Source: Caballeronia temeraria (lineage in GTDB: Bacteria > Pseudomonadota > Gammaproteobacteria > Burkholderiales > Burkholderiaceae). From it: a stretch of DNA of 64,000 nt. Below the pieces are notes generated by a model. That model was given only the letters and a program-made list of their open reading frames with translations, was not told where the DNA came from and searched no databases. Positions 33,812 through 41,316 of this stretch are shown here, piece by piece. Location: positions 1 to 64,000 of the forward strand of contig NZ_FCOI02000010.1 in the NCBI RefSeq assembly GCF_001544795.2, in the 5' to 3' direction. Made by a program: the position numbers and the translations under genes. Numbering within the stretch: the first letter of the stretch is position 1; each line of letters starts with the position of its first letter.

Positions 33812-34729
33812 TCAGACCGCCTCGTTCGCGAGCGTGCCTTCGACAAATTCGCGCAGGAATGCGACCCAGGTCCGGATCTTCGCGTCGAGGTATTGGCGGG
33901 ACGCGTACATCGCGTAAATGGTCATGGTCTGGAGTTCCCACTCGGGCAGCACGCGCACGAGCGCGCCGCTTTGCAGCCACGGCAGCGCGGCGAGCATGGG
34001 CAGCGGCGCGATGCCCAGACCGTTCGACAGCGCGACGGCGAGCGCGTCGGCGGAATTGACGCGCAGACGCCCGGGGTCCAGTTCCACTTCGACCTGTCCG
34101 CGCGGGCCTTCGAAGATCCATCGGTCGACGGGGAAGAAGGTCGTGACGAGTTGCAGGCACGCGTGCTTCTTCAGATCGTCGATGCGCTGCGGCGTGCCCG
34201 CGCGTGTCAGATAACCGGGCGATGCGCACAGCACGCTCGGCATCGAGCAAATTTTCGTGGAGACGAGCGCGGAGTCGGGCAGGGTGGACGTGGTGACTTG
34301 CAGGAAGACGTCGAAGCCTTCGTCGAGCATGTCGGGAATGTGCTGCGACAGCGTGAGTTCGACGCGAACCTGCGGGTGTTCCTCCAGATAACGCGTGAGA
34401 GCGGGCACCACGTAATGCTGGCCGAAGGTGATCGGCGCGTGCATGCGCAGTACGCCCGTCGGCGAAACCTGCGCGTTGCTCGCTTCGGCTTCGGACAGAT
34501 CGACGAGTTCGAGCACTTCCTTGCAGCGGGTGAGGTAGCGATTGCCGGCGTCGGTGAGGGCGACGCGGCGCGTCGTGCGATTCAGAAGACGCGTGCGCAG
34601 ATGCGTTTCGAGCTCGGTGACGGCGCGCGACGCCTGCGCCGTCGTGATGTCCATTTGCTGCGCCGCGACCGTGAAGCTCGCCGCTTCGGCCACGCGCGCA
34701 AAGATTCTCATGCTCCGCAACAAGTCCAT
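33812..34729 (-). CDS. LysR-family transcriptional regulator
   Basis: A 305-residue LysR regulator of the CrgA-like group. The N-terminal winged HTH is MDLLRSMRIFARVAEAASFT to about residue 60 (ATAQASRAVTELETHLRTRL), followed by the effector-binding periplasmic-binding-protein fold (about 90-295). It lies upstream of the tpsA operon on the same strand with 154 bases between and is divergent from a small secreted-protein gene at 34985. Either may be its target. TTACA (34851) and TGTAA (34861) form a short inverted repeat 122 bases upstream of its start and could be a binding half-site. Confidence 0.88.
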   Translation of the reverse strand: MDLLRSMRIFARVAEAASFTVAAQQMDITTAQASRAVTELETHLRTRLLNRTTRRVALTDAGNRYLTRCKEVLELVDLSEAEASNAQVSPTGVLRMHAPITFGQHYVVPALTRYLEEHPQVRVELTLSQHIPDMLDEGFDVFLQVTTSTLPDSALVSTKICSMPSVLCASPGYLTRAGTPQRIDDLKKHACLQLVTTFFPVDRWIFEGPRGQVEVELDPGRLRVNSADALAVALSNGLGIAPLPMLAALPWLQSGALVRVLPEWELQTMTIYAMYASRQYLDAKIRTWVAFLREFVEGTLANEAV

Positions 34730-34984
34730 CGTGACGCCGTCCGTTTGACGAAGCCGGAACTATCCCACGGCGGCGCGAAAGCGCGCAACCCGCGACGGAC
34801 GATGCGGCGCGAAACGGCGGTTCCGCACAATCGTTTCAGTATTCACATCTGTTACAGGGCTTGTAACTCAGCGCGCAAACGGCGCGGCTAACATGGATCC
34901 ATGGCTGCATATGAATCCAGGATCGCATCGCGGTCCTCATGCCGGCCTTCTCGGTTCTCAGCTCAGTTCTCAGAAGAGGAAGAA

Positions 34985-35323
34985 ATGAACGTCAAGGGTT
35001 TGGTCGGGATCGGTATCGCGCTGTCGGCGGGGCTCGCCTGCGAAGCCGCGATGGCACGCGTGAGCGTCGGCATCAATCTCGGGGTTCCCGTGGCGCCCGT
35101 CTATGCGGCGCCGGTGTATGCAGCGCCTGCGCCCGTGTATCTAGCACCGCCGCCTCCGCCGCCTCCGCCCGTCGTGTATCAGCCGGCGCCGGTCGTCGTC
35201 GCGCCTGCGCCCGTCGTCGTCGTGGGCTGGCATGGCGACCGGTATTGGGATGGATATCGTTACTGGGGCCGCCGCGACTGGTACGCGCATCACGGCGGCT
35301 ATTACGGCTATCGCCACTGGTAA
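34985..35323 (+). CDS. Small exported proline/valine-repeat protein
   Basis: A 112-residue protein with a signal peptide (MNVKGLVGIGIALSAGLACEAAMA). The mature part is made of repeated APVYAAP units, then a run of eight prolines, then VVVAPAPVVVV. It ends in a Tyr/Trp/His-rich segment (WHGDRYWDGYRYWGRRDWY). A purine-rich ribosome site (AGAGGAAG) precedes ATG 34985. Proteins of this PXPV-repeat type are common in Burkholderia but have no known function; surface or envelope location is likely. The next gene, 30 bases after the stop, has a similar Tyr-rich composition. Confidence 0.72.
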   Translation: MNVKGLVGIGIALSAGLACEAAMARVSVGINLGVPVAPVYAAPVYAAPAPVYLAPPPPPPPPVVYQPAPVVVAPAPVVVVGWHGDRYWDGYRYWGRRDWYAHHGGYYGYRHW

Positions 35324-35353
35324 GCGCGAAACACGCGAGAGCGGGGCATCATC

Positions 35354-35608
35354 ATGACAAATTCAACTCGAACTCGAATCAGGGCGCGCCTCGCGCGGTC
35401 GCTGATCGTGCCTGTCGCGCTGGTGGCGGCGGCGGGACTCGGTGGCTGCGTCTATGCGCCGCCTTACGGCTATGCACCCGCGCCCGCGCCGGTGTATGGC
35501 TACGCGCCGGCCTATGGTTACGCATATGGGCCGGGATATTACGCGGCGCCATCGGTGTCGCTCGGTATCGGCTTTTCGGGCGGCGGCGGTCACTGGCACG
35601 GCCATTGA
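35354..35608 (+). CDS. Small tyrosine/proline-rich lipoprotein
   Basis: An 84-residue lipoprotein: basic N-terminus, hydrophobic core (SLIVPVALVAAAGLGGC) with lipobox LGGC at about residues 29-32. The mature chain consists mostly of YGYAP/APVYGYAP repeats ending in a Gly/His-rich GGGGHWHGH tail. It is 30 bases downstream of the other repeat protein, forming a two-gene unit. Repeat-rich lipoproteins of this kind may be structural in the outer membrane. Function unknown. Confidence 0.75.
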   Translation: MTNSTRTRIRARLARSLIVPVALVAAAGLGGCVYAPPYGYAPAPAPVYGYAPAYGYAYGPGYYAAPSVSLGIGFSGGGGHWHGH

Positions 35609-35684
35609 TACATTGATGCGCGCGTCGAGCGCACTGGAACGCCCGTTGCTGCGCTTTCTCTGACTCATTCGGAGAACGCGCAAC

Positions 35685-36218
35685 ATGGCTGATCAAACCG
35701 TAAGCTTGATGTCGCAAAAGGCCCGCTGCGAGCATTTCATGCTGCCGGAGAACGGCTGGGTGCCGAACAATACGCGCCTGCCGGTGCTCGTCTGGCGCGG
35801 CGCGATCGATTCGAAAGCCGGCGATTGCGCCAACCGTTTCGAAGCGCTGTTCGCGCAGAACGGCTGGCCGCCGCAATGGCGCGACAGCGTCTTCGACTAT
35901 CACCACTTCCATTCGACCGCGCACGAGGCGCTCGGCATCGCTTCAGGCGACGCCGAAGTGATACTCGGCGGCCCGCATGGCCGCGTGATCGCGGTCAGCG
36001 CGGGCGATGTGCTCGTCCTGCCCGCCGGCACCGGCCATTGTCTGCTGACGGCAGGGCGGCGCTTTCAGGTGGTCGGCGCGTATCCGCCCGGGCAACAATG
36101 GGATATCCGCCGTGACGCGATCAGCGAGCAGGAGCGCATCGCGATGGAAGCGCTGCCGTTTCCGCGCAGCGATCCCGTTGCCGGCGAGGACGGAGCGCTC
36201 GCGCGTCACTGGCACTAG
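35685..36218 (+). CDS. YjlB-type cupin protein
   Basis: A 177-residue cytoplasmic cupin. The metal-binding motif 1 is reflected in DYHHFHSTAHEALGIASGDA (three histidines and a glutamate) and motif 2 in AGDVLVLPAGTGHCLL. The arrangement matches the small YjlB-like cupins of unknown function. It starts MADQTVSLMSQ with a GGAGAACG-type site upstream. It is convergent with a DMT transporter gene, with six bases between stops and a 14-bp palindrome (AGCCTGATCAGGCT, 36217-36230) across the junction. An enzymatic or sugar-binding role is possible but unproven. Confidence 0.78.
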   Translation: MADQTVSLMSQKARCEHFMLPENGWVPNNTRLPVLVWRGAIDSKAGDCANRFEALFAQNGWPPQWRDSVFDYHHFHSTAHEALGIASGDAEVILGGPHGRVIAVSAGDVLVLPAGTGHCLLTAGRRFQVVGAYPPGQQWDIRRDAISEQERIAMEALPFPRSDPVAGEDGALARHWH

Positions 36219-36223
36219 CCTGA

Positions 36224-37174
36224 TCAGGCTTTACTTTCCTTCGCACATTGCGCACGGCGCGCGCCGAACAGCGGTACGCGCTTGACGACGCCCGTCGCGA
36301 GCGCCGTGCCGATCAGCACGATCGCGCATGCCGCCGCCATGCCCGCCGATACCCGTTCGGCGAGAAAGAGCGCGCCCCACAGAATCCCGAAGATCGGGAT
36401 CAAAAACGTGACCGTGATCGCGCGCGCGGGTCCGGCCACCGAGATGAGATGGAAGAACATCATGTACGCGAGACCCGTGCATGCGACGCCGAGGCCGAGC
36501 ACCGCGCCCCACGCGTGAAGCGAGACCGCGCCTGACGGCCAGAAGACGAGCGCGAAGGGCAGGAGCACGAGTGTCGCGGCGCTCATCGTGCCGGCCGCGA
36601 CCGTCAGCGAATCGACGCCCATCAGATGCCTCTTCGTGTAGCTCGCCGCGACGCCGTAAGACGCCGATGCGGCCAGCGCGGCGAGCGCGGCCAATGCGGT
36701 TGCCATCGGCGAGAAGGAAACGGCGCTCGCATCGTGCGCGAACATCTGGTCCCACACGAGCGCGAGCACGCCCGCGAAGCCGATCGCAAGGCCCGCCACC
36801 CGCATGCGCGTCAGACGATCGTTGAGCCACAGATAGGCGACGATCGCGCCCCAGAGCGGCGTCGTCGCGTTGATGACGGACGTCACGCCCGCCGAGAGCG
36901 TCAGCTCCGCATAGGCGAAGAGACAAAACGGCGCCGCCGAATTGAGCACGCCCACGACGAGAAGCGGCCAGGCGCGCTCGCGCATCGTCGCGAAGGCGGG
37001 GCGCGCCTTGCCGCGCAGCGCGAGCATCAAAAGCAGAAAAGTCGCGCCGATGCCCACGCGCAACGCCATCAGCGGCGCGACGCCGAGATCGGCCACGCCG
37101 ACGCGGATGAACAGGAACGAGCCGCCCCATAGCGCGGCGAGAATGAACAGTTGAGCGAGATTGACGGGATTCAT
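36224..37174 (-). CDS. DMT superfamily (EamA) transporter
   Basis: A 316-residue membrane protein with ten predicted helices and two EamA repeats, beginning NLAQLFILAALWGGSFLFIR, the standard N-terminus of RhaT/EamA exporters. Further marks are SAAPFCLFAYAELTLSAGVT in repeat one and YMMFFHLISVAGPARAITVT, then FLIPIFGILWGALFLAERVS in repeat two. It has a 364-base upstream region shared with the divergent DUF883 gene, containing an operator-like inverted repeat at 37377-37396. Substrate unknown. Confidence 0.88.
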   Translation of the reverse strand: MNPVNLAQLFILAALWGGSFLFIRVGVADLGVAPLMALRVGIGATFLLLMLALRGKARPAFATMRERAWPLLVVGVLNSAAPFCLFAYAELTLSAGVTSVINATTPLWGAIVAYLWLNDRLTRMRVAGLAIGFAGVLALVWDQMFAHDASAVSFSPMATALAALAALAASASYGVAASYTKRHLMGVDSLTVAAGTMSAATLVLLPFALVFWPSGAVSLHAWGAVLGLGVACTGLAYMMFFHLISVAGPARAITVTFLIPIFGILWGALFLAERVSAGMAAACAIVLIGTALATGVVKRVPLFGARRAQCAKESKA

Positions 37175-37538
37175 GGCGGCTTCGCATTAGAAGTGAGAGA
37201 GCGAAACCATCGTATCGGCGTGCGCCAGGCCGACGTTTCGGGCTGGCGTGAAACGAAAGATGCGGCGCTGCGGGCGCGGCTTCCTTCCGCTTGTTTCCGC
37301 TTTTTCTGGACAACACTCGATTGCGCTCTATGCCGGGCATCGTAGCGGCGCGCTCCATGCAACGGCAAACGAGCAATTCTCACCGGTATGTGAGAAAAAT
37401 TGCCAAGCGCCGCACGGCTCGGATAAGCGCCTGCGCGCGGCTTGCCGGCGGGACCGTTCGGTGCGACGCTTGCATCATCCTTGGAAGATGAGCGGTGTTT
37501 ATTGCAGTGCGGCGGACGCAGTCAACCGGAGAACAAGC
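37175..37538. promoter_or_regulatory. 364-bp divergent region with an inverted repeat
   Basis: No convincing coding frame. The clear feature is a perfect inverted repeat, TTCTCAC (37377-37383), six bases, GTGAGAA (37390-37396), extended on both sides to CAATTCTCAC and GTGAGAAAAATTG. It could be the binding site of a dimeric repressor acting on the DMT gene (start 37174), the DUF883 gene (start 37539) or both. No regulator gene is adjacent. Confidence 0.5.
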
Positions 37539-38003
37539 ATGGACAAGGTAAATGGCAGCGCATCGACGATGCAGTCGTTGCCGAACGGCGACCCGCCGCT
37601 CGCGCGCCGATCCGTGACAAGCGCGATGGATGCGGCGCTCGCGCCCGGCATGGCGCACGCGCAGGGCGCAAGCGTGACGCCGCTCACGCCGGGTGGCGCG
37701 CATCGCCCCGCGCACTATGCGCCGTACCACGTGCATGGCAGCGTGCTCGAAGGCGGCGACAGTCCCACGGTCCTCGCGCAGCCCGCCGCCACGAGGGCGT
37801 TGGGACAAGGCAGCCAGTACCATCCGTCGCGGCCCGCCCCGCGGCGCGCGCGCGACGTGCTGGCGGGCGCGCAGGATGCGATTGCGGCGCAGTATCGGCA
37901 AGCAAAGGAGGGCACCGACGACTATGTGCACGACAACCCCTGGAAAGCGATCACCTTTGCGGCGCTCGGCGGACTGATCGTCGGGTTGCTGGCTGCGCGT
38001 TGA
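37539..38003 (+). CDS. DUF883/ElaB-like membrane-anchored protein
   Basis: A 154-residue protein whose last 35 residues match the ElaB/YqjD (DUF883) pattern: DDYVHDNPWKAITFAALGGL followed by a hydrophobic tail ending in LLAAR. E. coli members are tail-anchored, ribosome-binding stress proteins. The first 110 residues are unrelated, proline/histidine/alanine-rich and probably disordered, longer than in the usual family (about 100 in total). GGAGAA precedes ATG 37539. The link to ribosome binding is by family only. Confidence 0.72.
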   Translation: MDKVNGSASTMQSLPNGDPPLARRSVTSAMDAALAPGMAHAQGASVTPLTPGGAHRPAHYAPYHVHGSVLEGGDSPTVLAQPAATRALGQGSQYHPSRPAPRRARDVLAGAQDAIAAQYRQAKEGTDDYVHDNPWKAITFAALGGLIVGLLAAR

Positions 38004-38065
38004 AAGCCACCGGGTCCGCATGTGGCGCAAGCGGGCCTCAACCTTGCTGGATTTGCGGTGTCGGC

Positions 38066-38548
38066 ATGAGCTTATCGCCGTGCCGGACCGATATGGAAGA
38101 ACGATCGTACGATCTCTGCACCGACCGGTGCGAAATATGGAATCCGCTGACCCTGGCGCTCGCCGGTCCGCGGCGCGTGATGATCGTGCACTCGGAATCG
38201 AACGTCGGCGATTCGTTCGCGCTGCTGCTCGCGATGCGCGGTTTCGAGGCGGTACAGATCGGCGATGCGGCCGCCGCCTTGCAGTTCGTGCACAAGTGGC
38301 GGCCGCAGGTGCTGTTCGTCGATACGCTCATCGGCGATGCGCACGACCACGCGCTCGCACGCACGCTGCGCGAGGTGCTGACTGTCGATCGGCCGGCTAA
38401 CGTGGTGGAGTTGCTGATCGCGCTGGCCGCCGATGCCGGGCGCGACCCGCGCGATGCGCTGCATGCGGCCGGCTACGACGGCTTTTGCCGAACGCCTTGC
38501 CCGGTCTGGTGGATGTTCGACGTCTTGAAGTGCTTCTATGCTCACTGA
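38066..38548 (+). CDS. Degenerate response-regulator receiver protein
   Basis: A 160-residue single-domain protein with receiver-like fold: strand RRVMIVHSESNVGDSFALLL, helix, then RPQVLFVDTLIGDAHDHALA with the aspartate that is normally phosphorylated. The acidic pair that binds magnesium is replaced by HSES, and no conserved lysine is evident in the last third, which is Cys/Trp-rich (CRTPCPVWWMFDVLKCF). It probably signals without normal phosphorylation, or through thiols. ATG 38066 or 38093 (MEERSYD) may be used. It follows the DUF883 gene by 62 bases. Confidence 0.65.
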   Translation: MSLSPCRTDMEERSYDLCTDRCEIWNPLTLALAGPRRVMIVHSESNVGDSFALLLAMRGFEAVQIGDAAAALQFVHKWRPQVLFVDTLIGDAHDHALARTLREVLTVDRPANVVELLIALAADAGRDPRDALHAAGYDGFCRTPCPVWWMFDVLKCFYAH

Positions 38549-38550
38549 TG

Positions 38551-38576
38551 CGGGCGGCGCATTGCGCCGCCGCCCG
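38551..38576 (+). terminator. GC hairpin after the receiver-like gene
   Basis: GGCGGCG and CGCCGCC pair around CATTG just after the stop at 38548, followed by a GTTGCTTG stretch instead of a full T-run. It probably ends the plus-strand transcript before the convergent DUF1488 gene. The edges are approximate. Confidence 0.4.
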
Positions 38577-38587
38577 TTGCTTGAGGC

Positions 38588-38863
38588 TTACACCGCCCGG
38601 GAAGCCTTGAAATCGTTGGTTTCCAGTTCGACCGACTGGCCGCCGTTGCGCTCGAGCGTGCGCCGCGCCGCGTCTTCGATTTGCATGCGTCCGCCTTCGA
38701 ACGCGGAGAGGAGATCGTGCGACGACGTCCCGCTATTGCCGAAATGATCGTTGAGCGCATCGAGGGAAATGCTGCACCACACCTCGCGGCCGTCCACGTT
38801 CGCCTCGAAAGCGACACGCGCTGCCGCCACGACATGACGGCGCCCGCTGAACTCTATCGTCAT
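38588..38863 (-). CDS. DUF1488 family protein
   Basis: A 91-residue soluble protein matching DUF1488: VVAAARVAFEANVDGREVWC then SISLDALNDHF, the family pattern being a short alpha/beta protein with ALxDHF. The start is ATG 38863, seven bases after a perfect AGGAGG; an upstream GTG (38872) would overlap the ribosome site. Function of the family is unknown. It is the last gene before a 215-base space to the FmdB gene on the same strand. Confidence 0.8.
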   Translation of the reverse strand: MTIEFSGRRHVVAAARVAFEANVDGREVWCSISLDALNDHFGNSGTSSHDLLSAFEGGRMQIEDAARRTLERNGGQSVELETNDFKASRAV

Positions 38864-39078
38864 CCTTATCACCTCCTGTTATTCGTTCGGAACACGTTAA
38901 GCGCGATCATCGCGAAACCTGCAACAGCAAGCAGCCCGCGATGGCGATGCCCTCGACCGCGTGCGGCCTTGCACGCGCCGCGCGCCGTCGTCTTGCATGA
39001 TACGCCCGCGATTCGCGAGACGTGCGTGGGGGTGTCCTTCGCAATGGCCGTGCCCGAGCGCGTGACGCCGCGGTGCGT

Positions 39079-39303
39079 TCAACGGCAGCAGAGACAGCCG
39101 CCGCGATGGGACATGCCGTAGCTGCCGGCTTCATCGCCGCCGCCCGCGGATGAATTCGCGCCGCCCACGGTCGGCGCGCCGATCGTCACGCGTCCGGCCG
39201 TCGCGCCGCATTGCGGACAGACGGCGGGATCGTCGCGCTCGGCGATGCGGCGGACGGCTTCGAATGCGCCGCAATCCGCACATTCGTAATCGTAGACAGG
39301 CAT
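39079..39303 (-). CDS. FmdB-family zinc-ribbon protein
   Basis: A 74-residue protein with the FmdB-type ribbon MPVYDYECADCGAFEAVRRI and second knuckle DPAVCPQCGATAGRV: two CxxC pairs for one zinc ion. The C-terminal half is a Gly/Ser-rich linker ending RGGCLCCR, where a cluster of cysteines may form a further metal site. The family was named for a regulator of methylotrophic genes but its general function is unclear. Confidence 0.82.
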   Translation of the reverse strand: MPVYDYECADCGAFEAVRRIAERDDPAVCPQCGATAGRVTIGAPTVGGANSSAGGGDEAGSYGMSHRGGCLCCR

Positions 39304-39451
39304 GACGTTCTCGCTCGAAGAAAGAAGGCTCGTCCGGTCAGTGTAACAAGCGTGGCGCGCGCCCGTTTCGTTCCGGTCAGCGCGATGAACGAGGCGTTTC
39401 GTCCGCGCGGCGGCGCGGATTGAATCCTCATCAGGGAAGGGCGTCGCGAAC

Positions 39452-40150
39452 TCAGCGCGCGTCCTTGCGCAGCATGCGCAGACGCGCTTCTTCGAGCGAC
39501 TCGAACTTGCTGTCGGCGTCGTCGAAGACCGACACCTTGCCCCGCCCGATGTCGTACACCCAGCCCTGCACCTGCAGCTTGCCGAGCGCGAGCCGGCCCG
39601 CGACCGCCGGGTGCGTGCGCAGGTGCGTCAACTGCAGGCGGATGTTTTCCTCGACCATCGCCTGAACGATGCGCTCTTCTTCCAGCTTTCTCGCCATCAC
39701 GACGCTGCGCGCGGCTTCGGCATTGCGCAGCCAGGCGTGCACGGTCGGCATTTCATCGGCGATGGTCGCGCCCGACGCGAGACCTTTCATCGCGCCGCAG
39801 TCCGAGTGTCCGCAGATCACGATCTGCCGGACGTTGAGCGCGAGCACCGCATATTCGACTACCGCCGACACGCCGCCGAGCATCTCGCCATAAGCCGGCA
39901 CGATATTGCCGATGTTGCGGCACACGAAAAGCTCGCCGGGACGCGTCTGCGTGATCATCTCCGGCGACACGCGCGAGTCCGCGCACGTGATGAAGAGCGT
40001 GTGCGGCGTCTGCTGGCGCGCGAGGCTCTTGAAAAGCGCTTCGCTGTCGGGGAATACGAAGCGGCTGAAATCGTCGGCGCCTTGCAGCAGATACAGGAGA
40101 TCGGGTGTGTCGGCGCCGTTGCGTTCTTCGCTCATCGATTTGTCGGACAT
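39452..40150 (-). CDS. Beta-class carbonic anhydrase
   Basis: A 232-residue zinc enzyme interconverting CO2 and bicarbonate in the cytoplasm. Zinc ligands are Cys in LFITCADSRVSPE (with the Asp-Arg dyad) and His/Cys in IVICGHSDCGAMKGL. ELFVCRNIGNIVPAYG is also typical. The length fits the E. coli Can type. ATG 40150 (MSDKSMSEERN) is the natural start; the frame extends upstream without conservation. It is transcribed away from a zinc-finger gene at 40418 with 267 bases between. Confidence 0.93.
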   Translation of the reverse strand: MSDKSMSEERNGADTPDLLYLLQGADDFSRFVFPDSEALFKSLARQQTPHTLFITCADSRVSPEMITQTRPGELFVCRNIGNIVPAYGEMLGGVSAVVEYAVLALNVRQIVICGHSDCGAMKGLASGATIADEMPTVHAWLRNAEAARSVVMARKLEEERIVQAMVEENIRLQLTHLRTHPAVAGRLALGKLQVQGWVYDIGRGKVSVFDDADSKFESLEEARLRMLRKDAR

Positions 40151-40417
40151 GGTGTCGCCTTTGGTGTGCGGTTTCGACGCGCCCACGCGCCGCGTCAAGC
40201 CAAAAGCTTGCGGGGTTTTCAGATATATCGCAAGTGGGCGGCGGACGGCCGCGACGCGTGTTCCGGGAATGCCGCGTATCGGCGGACGCAACGCCGACCA
40301 TCGACACGCGCGCTTTACTTCGGTTTTTTCGAACCCGAACCCTCAAAAACTCGCATTTTTCGATGTCGAGCCTTCCTTTACATTACTTTCATCGAAAGCA
40401 AACAGAAAGGAATCAAC

Positions 40418-40735
40418 ATGAAATGCCCGGTATGTCCCGCCACGGAACTGCTGATGACCGTGCGCGAAGGCATCGAGATCGACTATTGCCCGCAGTGCCG
40501 CGGCGTGTGGCTCGACCGCGGCGAGCTCGATCAGATCATCCGCCGCGCGGCGCAGGCATCGGCCGCCGAGGCGCAGGCGGACGAACGAGACGACTGGCAC
40601 GAACGCGGCCACGACAAGGATCGCGAGCGCCGCATGCCGCGGCACGACGGTTATCACTATGGCGATTCGCGCGGCAAGCGCGAGCATCCACGTCGCAAGA
40701 ATTCCTTTCTCGGCGATCTCTTCGATTTCGATTGA
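40418..40735 (+). CDS. TFIIB-type zinc-ribbon protein
   Basis: A 105-residue protein with an N-terminal zf-TFIIB ribbon: MKCPVCPATELLM and IDYCPQCRGVWLDRGELDQI, giving two CxxC pairs, followed by a highly charged His/Arg/Asp-rich tail and a C-terminal LGDLFDFD motif. AGAAAGG precedes ATG 40418. Family members are small and of unknown function; they are often near stress genes, as with the CBS-domain gene 56 bases downstream, which is likely cotranscribed. Confidence 0.85.
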   Translation: MKCPVCPATELLMTVREGIEIDYCPQCRGVWLDRGELDQIIRRAAQASAAEAQADERDDWHERGHDKDRERRMPRHDGYHYGDSRGKREHPRRKNSFLGDLFDFD

Positions 40736-40791
40736 GCGCGAGCGCAGGAAGCATCGGCAGTTTTCCACGAAAACAGCAACGGAGAAGGCAA

Positions 40792-41298
40792 ATGGCGACG
40801 GTGAAGCAGGTGCTGAAAGCGAAGATCGACACGACGGTTCACACCATCGACGCGGAGGCGAGCGTGTACGAAGCGGTCGCGCTGATGTCGCGGGCGGAAG
40901 GGGGCGCGCTCGTCGTGATGGTGGGCGATACGGTGTGCGGCATCGTCACCGAGCGCGACTATGCGCGCAAGGTGATCCTTCAGGACAAGGCTTCGCGCAC
41001 GACCACGGTATGCGAAATCATGACCGCGCCCGTGATGTCCGTGAGTCTCAGGACGAACACCGACGAGTGCATGACGCTCATGACGCGGCAGCGCATCCGT
41101 CATCTGCCGGTGATCGAGGGCGGCAGGCTGCTCGGCCTGATTTCGATCGGCGACATGGTGCGGCATCTGATCGAGGAACAGCAGTTCGCCATCGATCAGC
41201 TGGAAAGCTACGTGCGCGGGCCGCAGCCCGACACGCCCACGTGCGCGCTGACGCGGCGCATGCCGATTCCGCAGACGCTCGAGGCGCGCTTCGTCTGA
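40792..41298 (+). CDS. Two-CBS-domain protein
   Basis: A 168-residue soluble protein with two CBS motifs: residues about 8-65 (VYEAVALMSRAEGGALVVM, GIVTERDYARKVI) and about 72-130 (CEIMTAPVMSVSLRTNTDEC, RIRHLPVIEGGRLLGLIS). Such stand-alone pairs bind adenosine nucleotides (AMP, ATP, SAM) and act as energy sensors or modulators of partner proteins. GGAGAAGG precedes ATG 40792. The tail after residue 140 is proline-rich. Convergent with the next gene, 18 bases apart. Confidence 0.88.
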   Translation: MATVKQVLKAKIDTTVHTIDAEASVYEAVALMSRAEGGALVVMVGDTVCGIVTERDYARKVILQDKASRTTTVCEIMTAPVMSVSLRTNTDECMTLMTRQRIRHLPVIEGGRLLGLISIGDMVRHLIEEQQFAIDQLESYVRGPQPDTPTCALTRRMPIPQTLEARFV

Positions 41299-41316
41299 CC
41301 GGCGGCGCCGTCCGGT

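Noticed and set aside
36217..36230. AGCCTGATCAGGCT palindrome at the cupin/DMT junction
   Set aside because: A palindrome without loop or T-tract and overlapping a stop codon; too weak to call a terminator.
37291..37491. 66-codon frame in the divergent DMT/DUF883 region
   Set aside because: Arg/Cys-rich, no ribosome site and crosses the inverted repeat.
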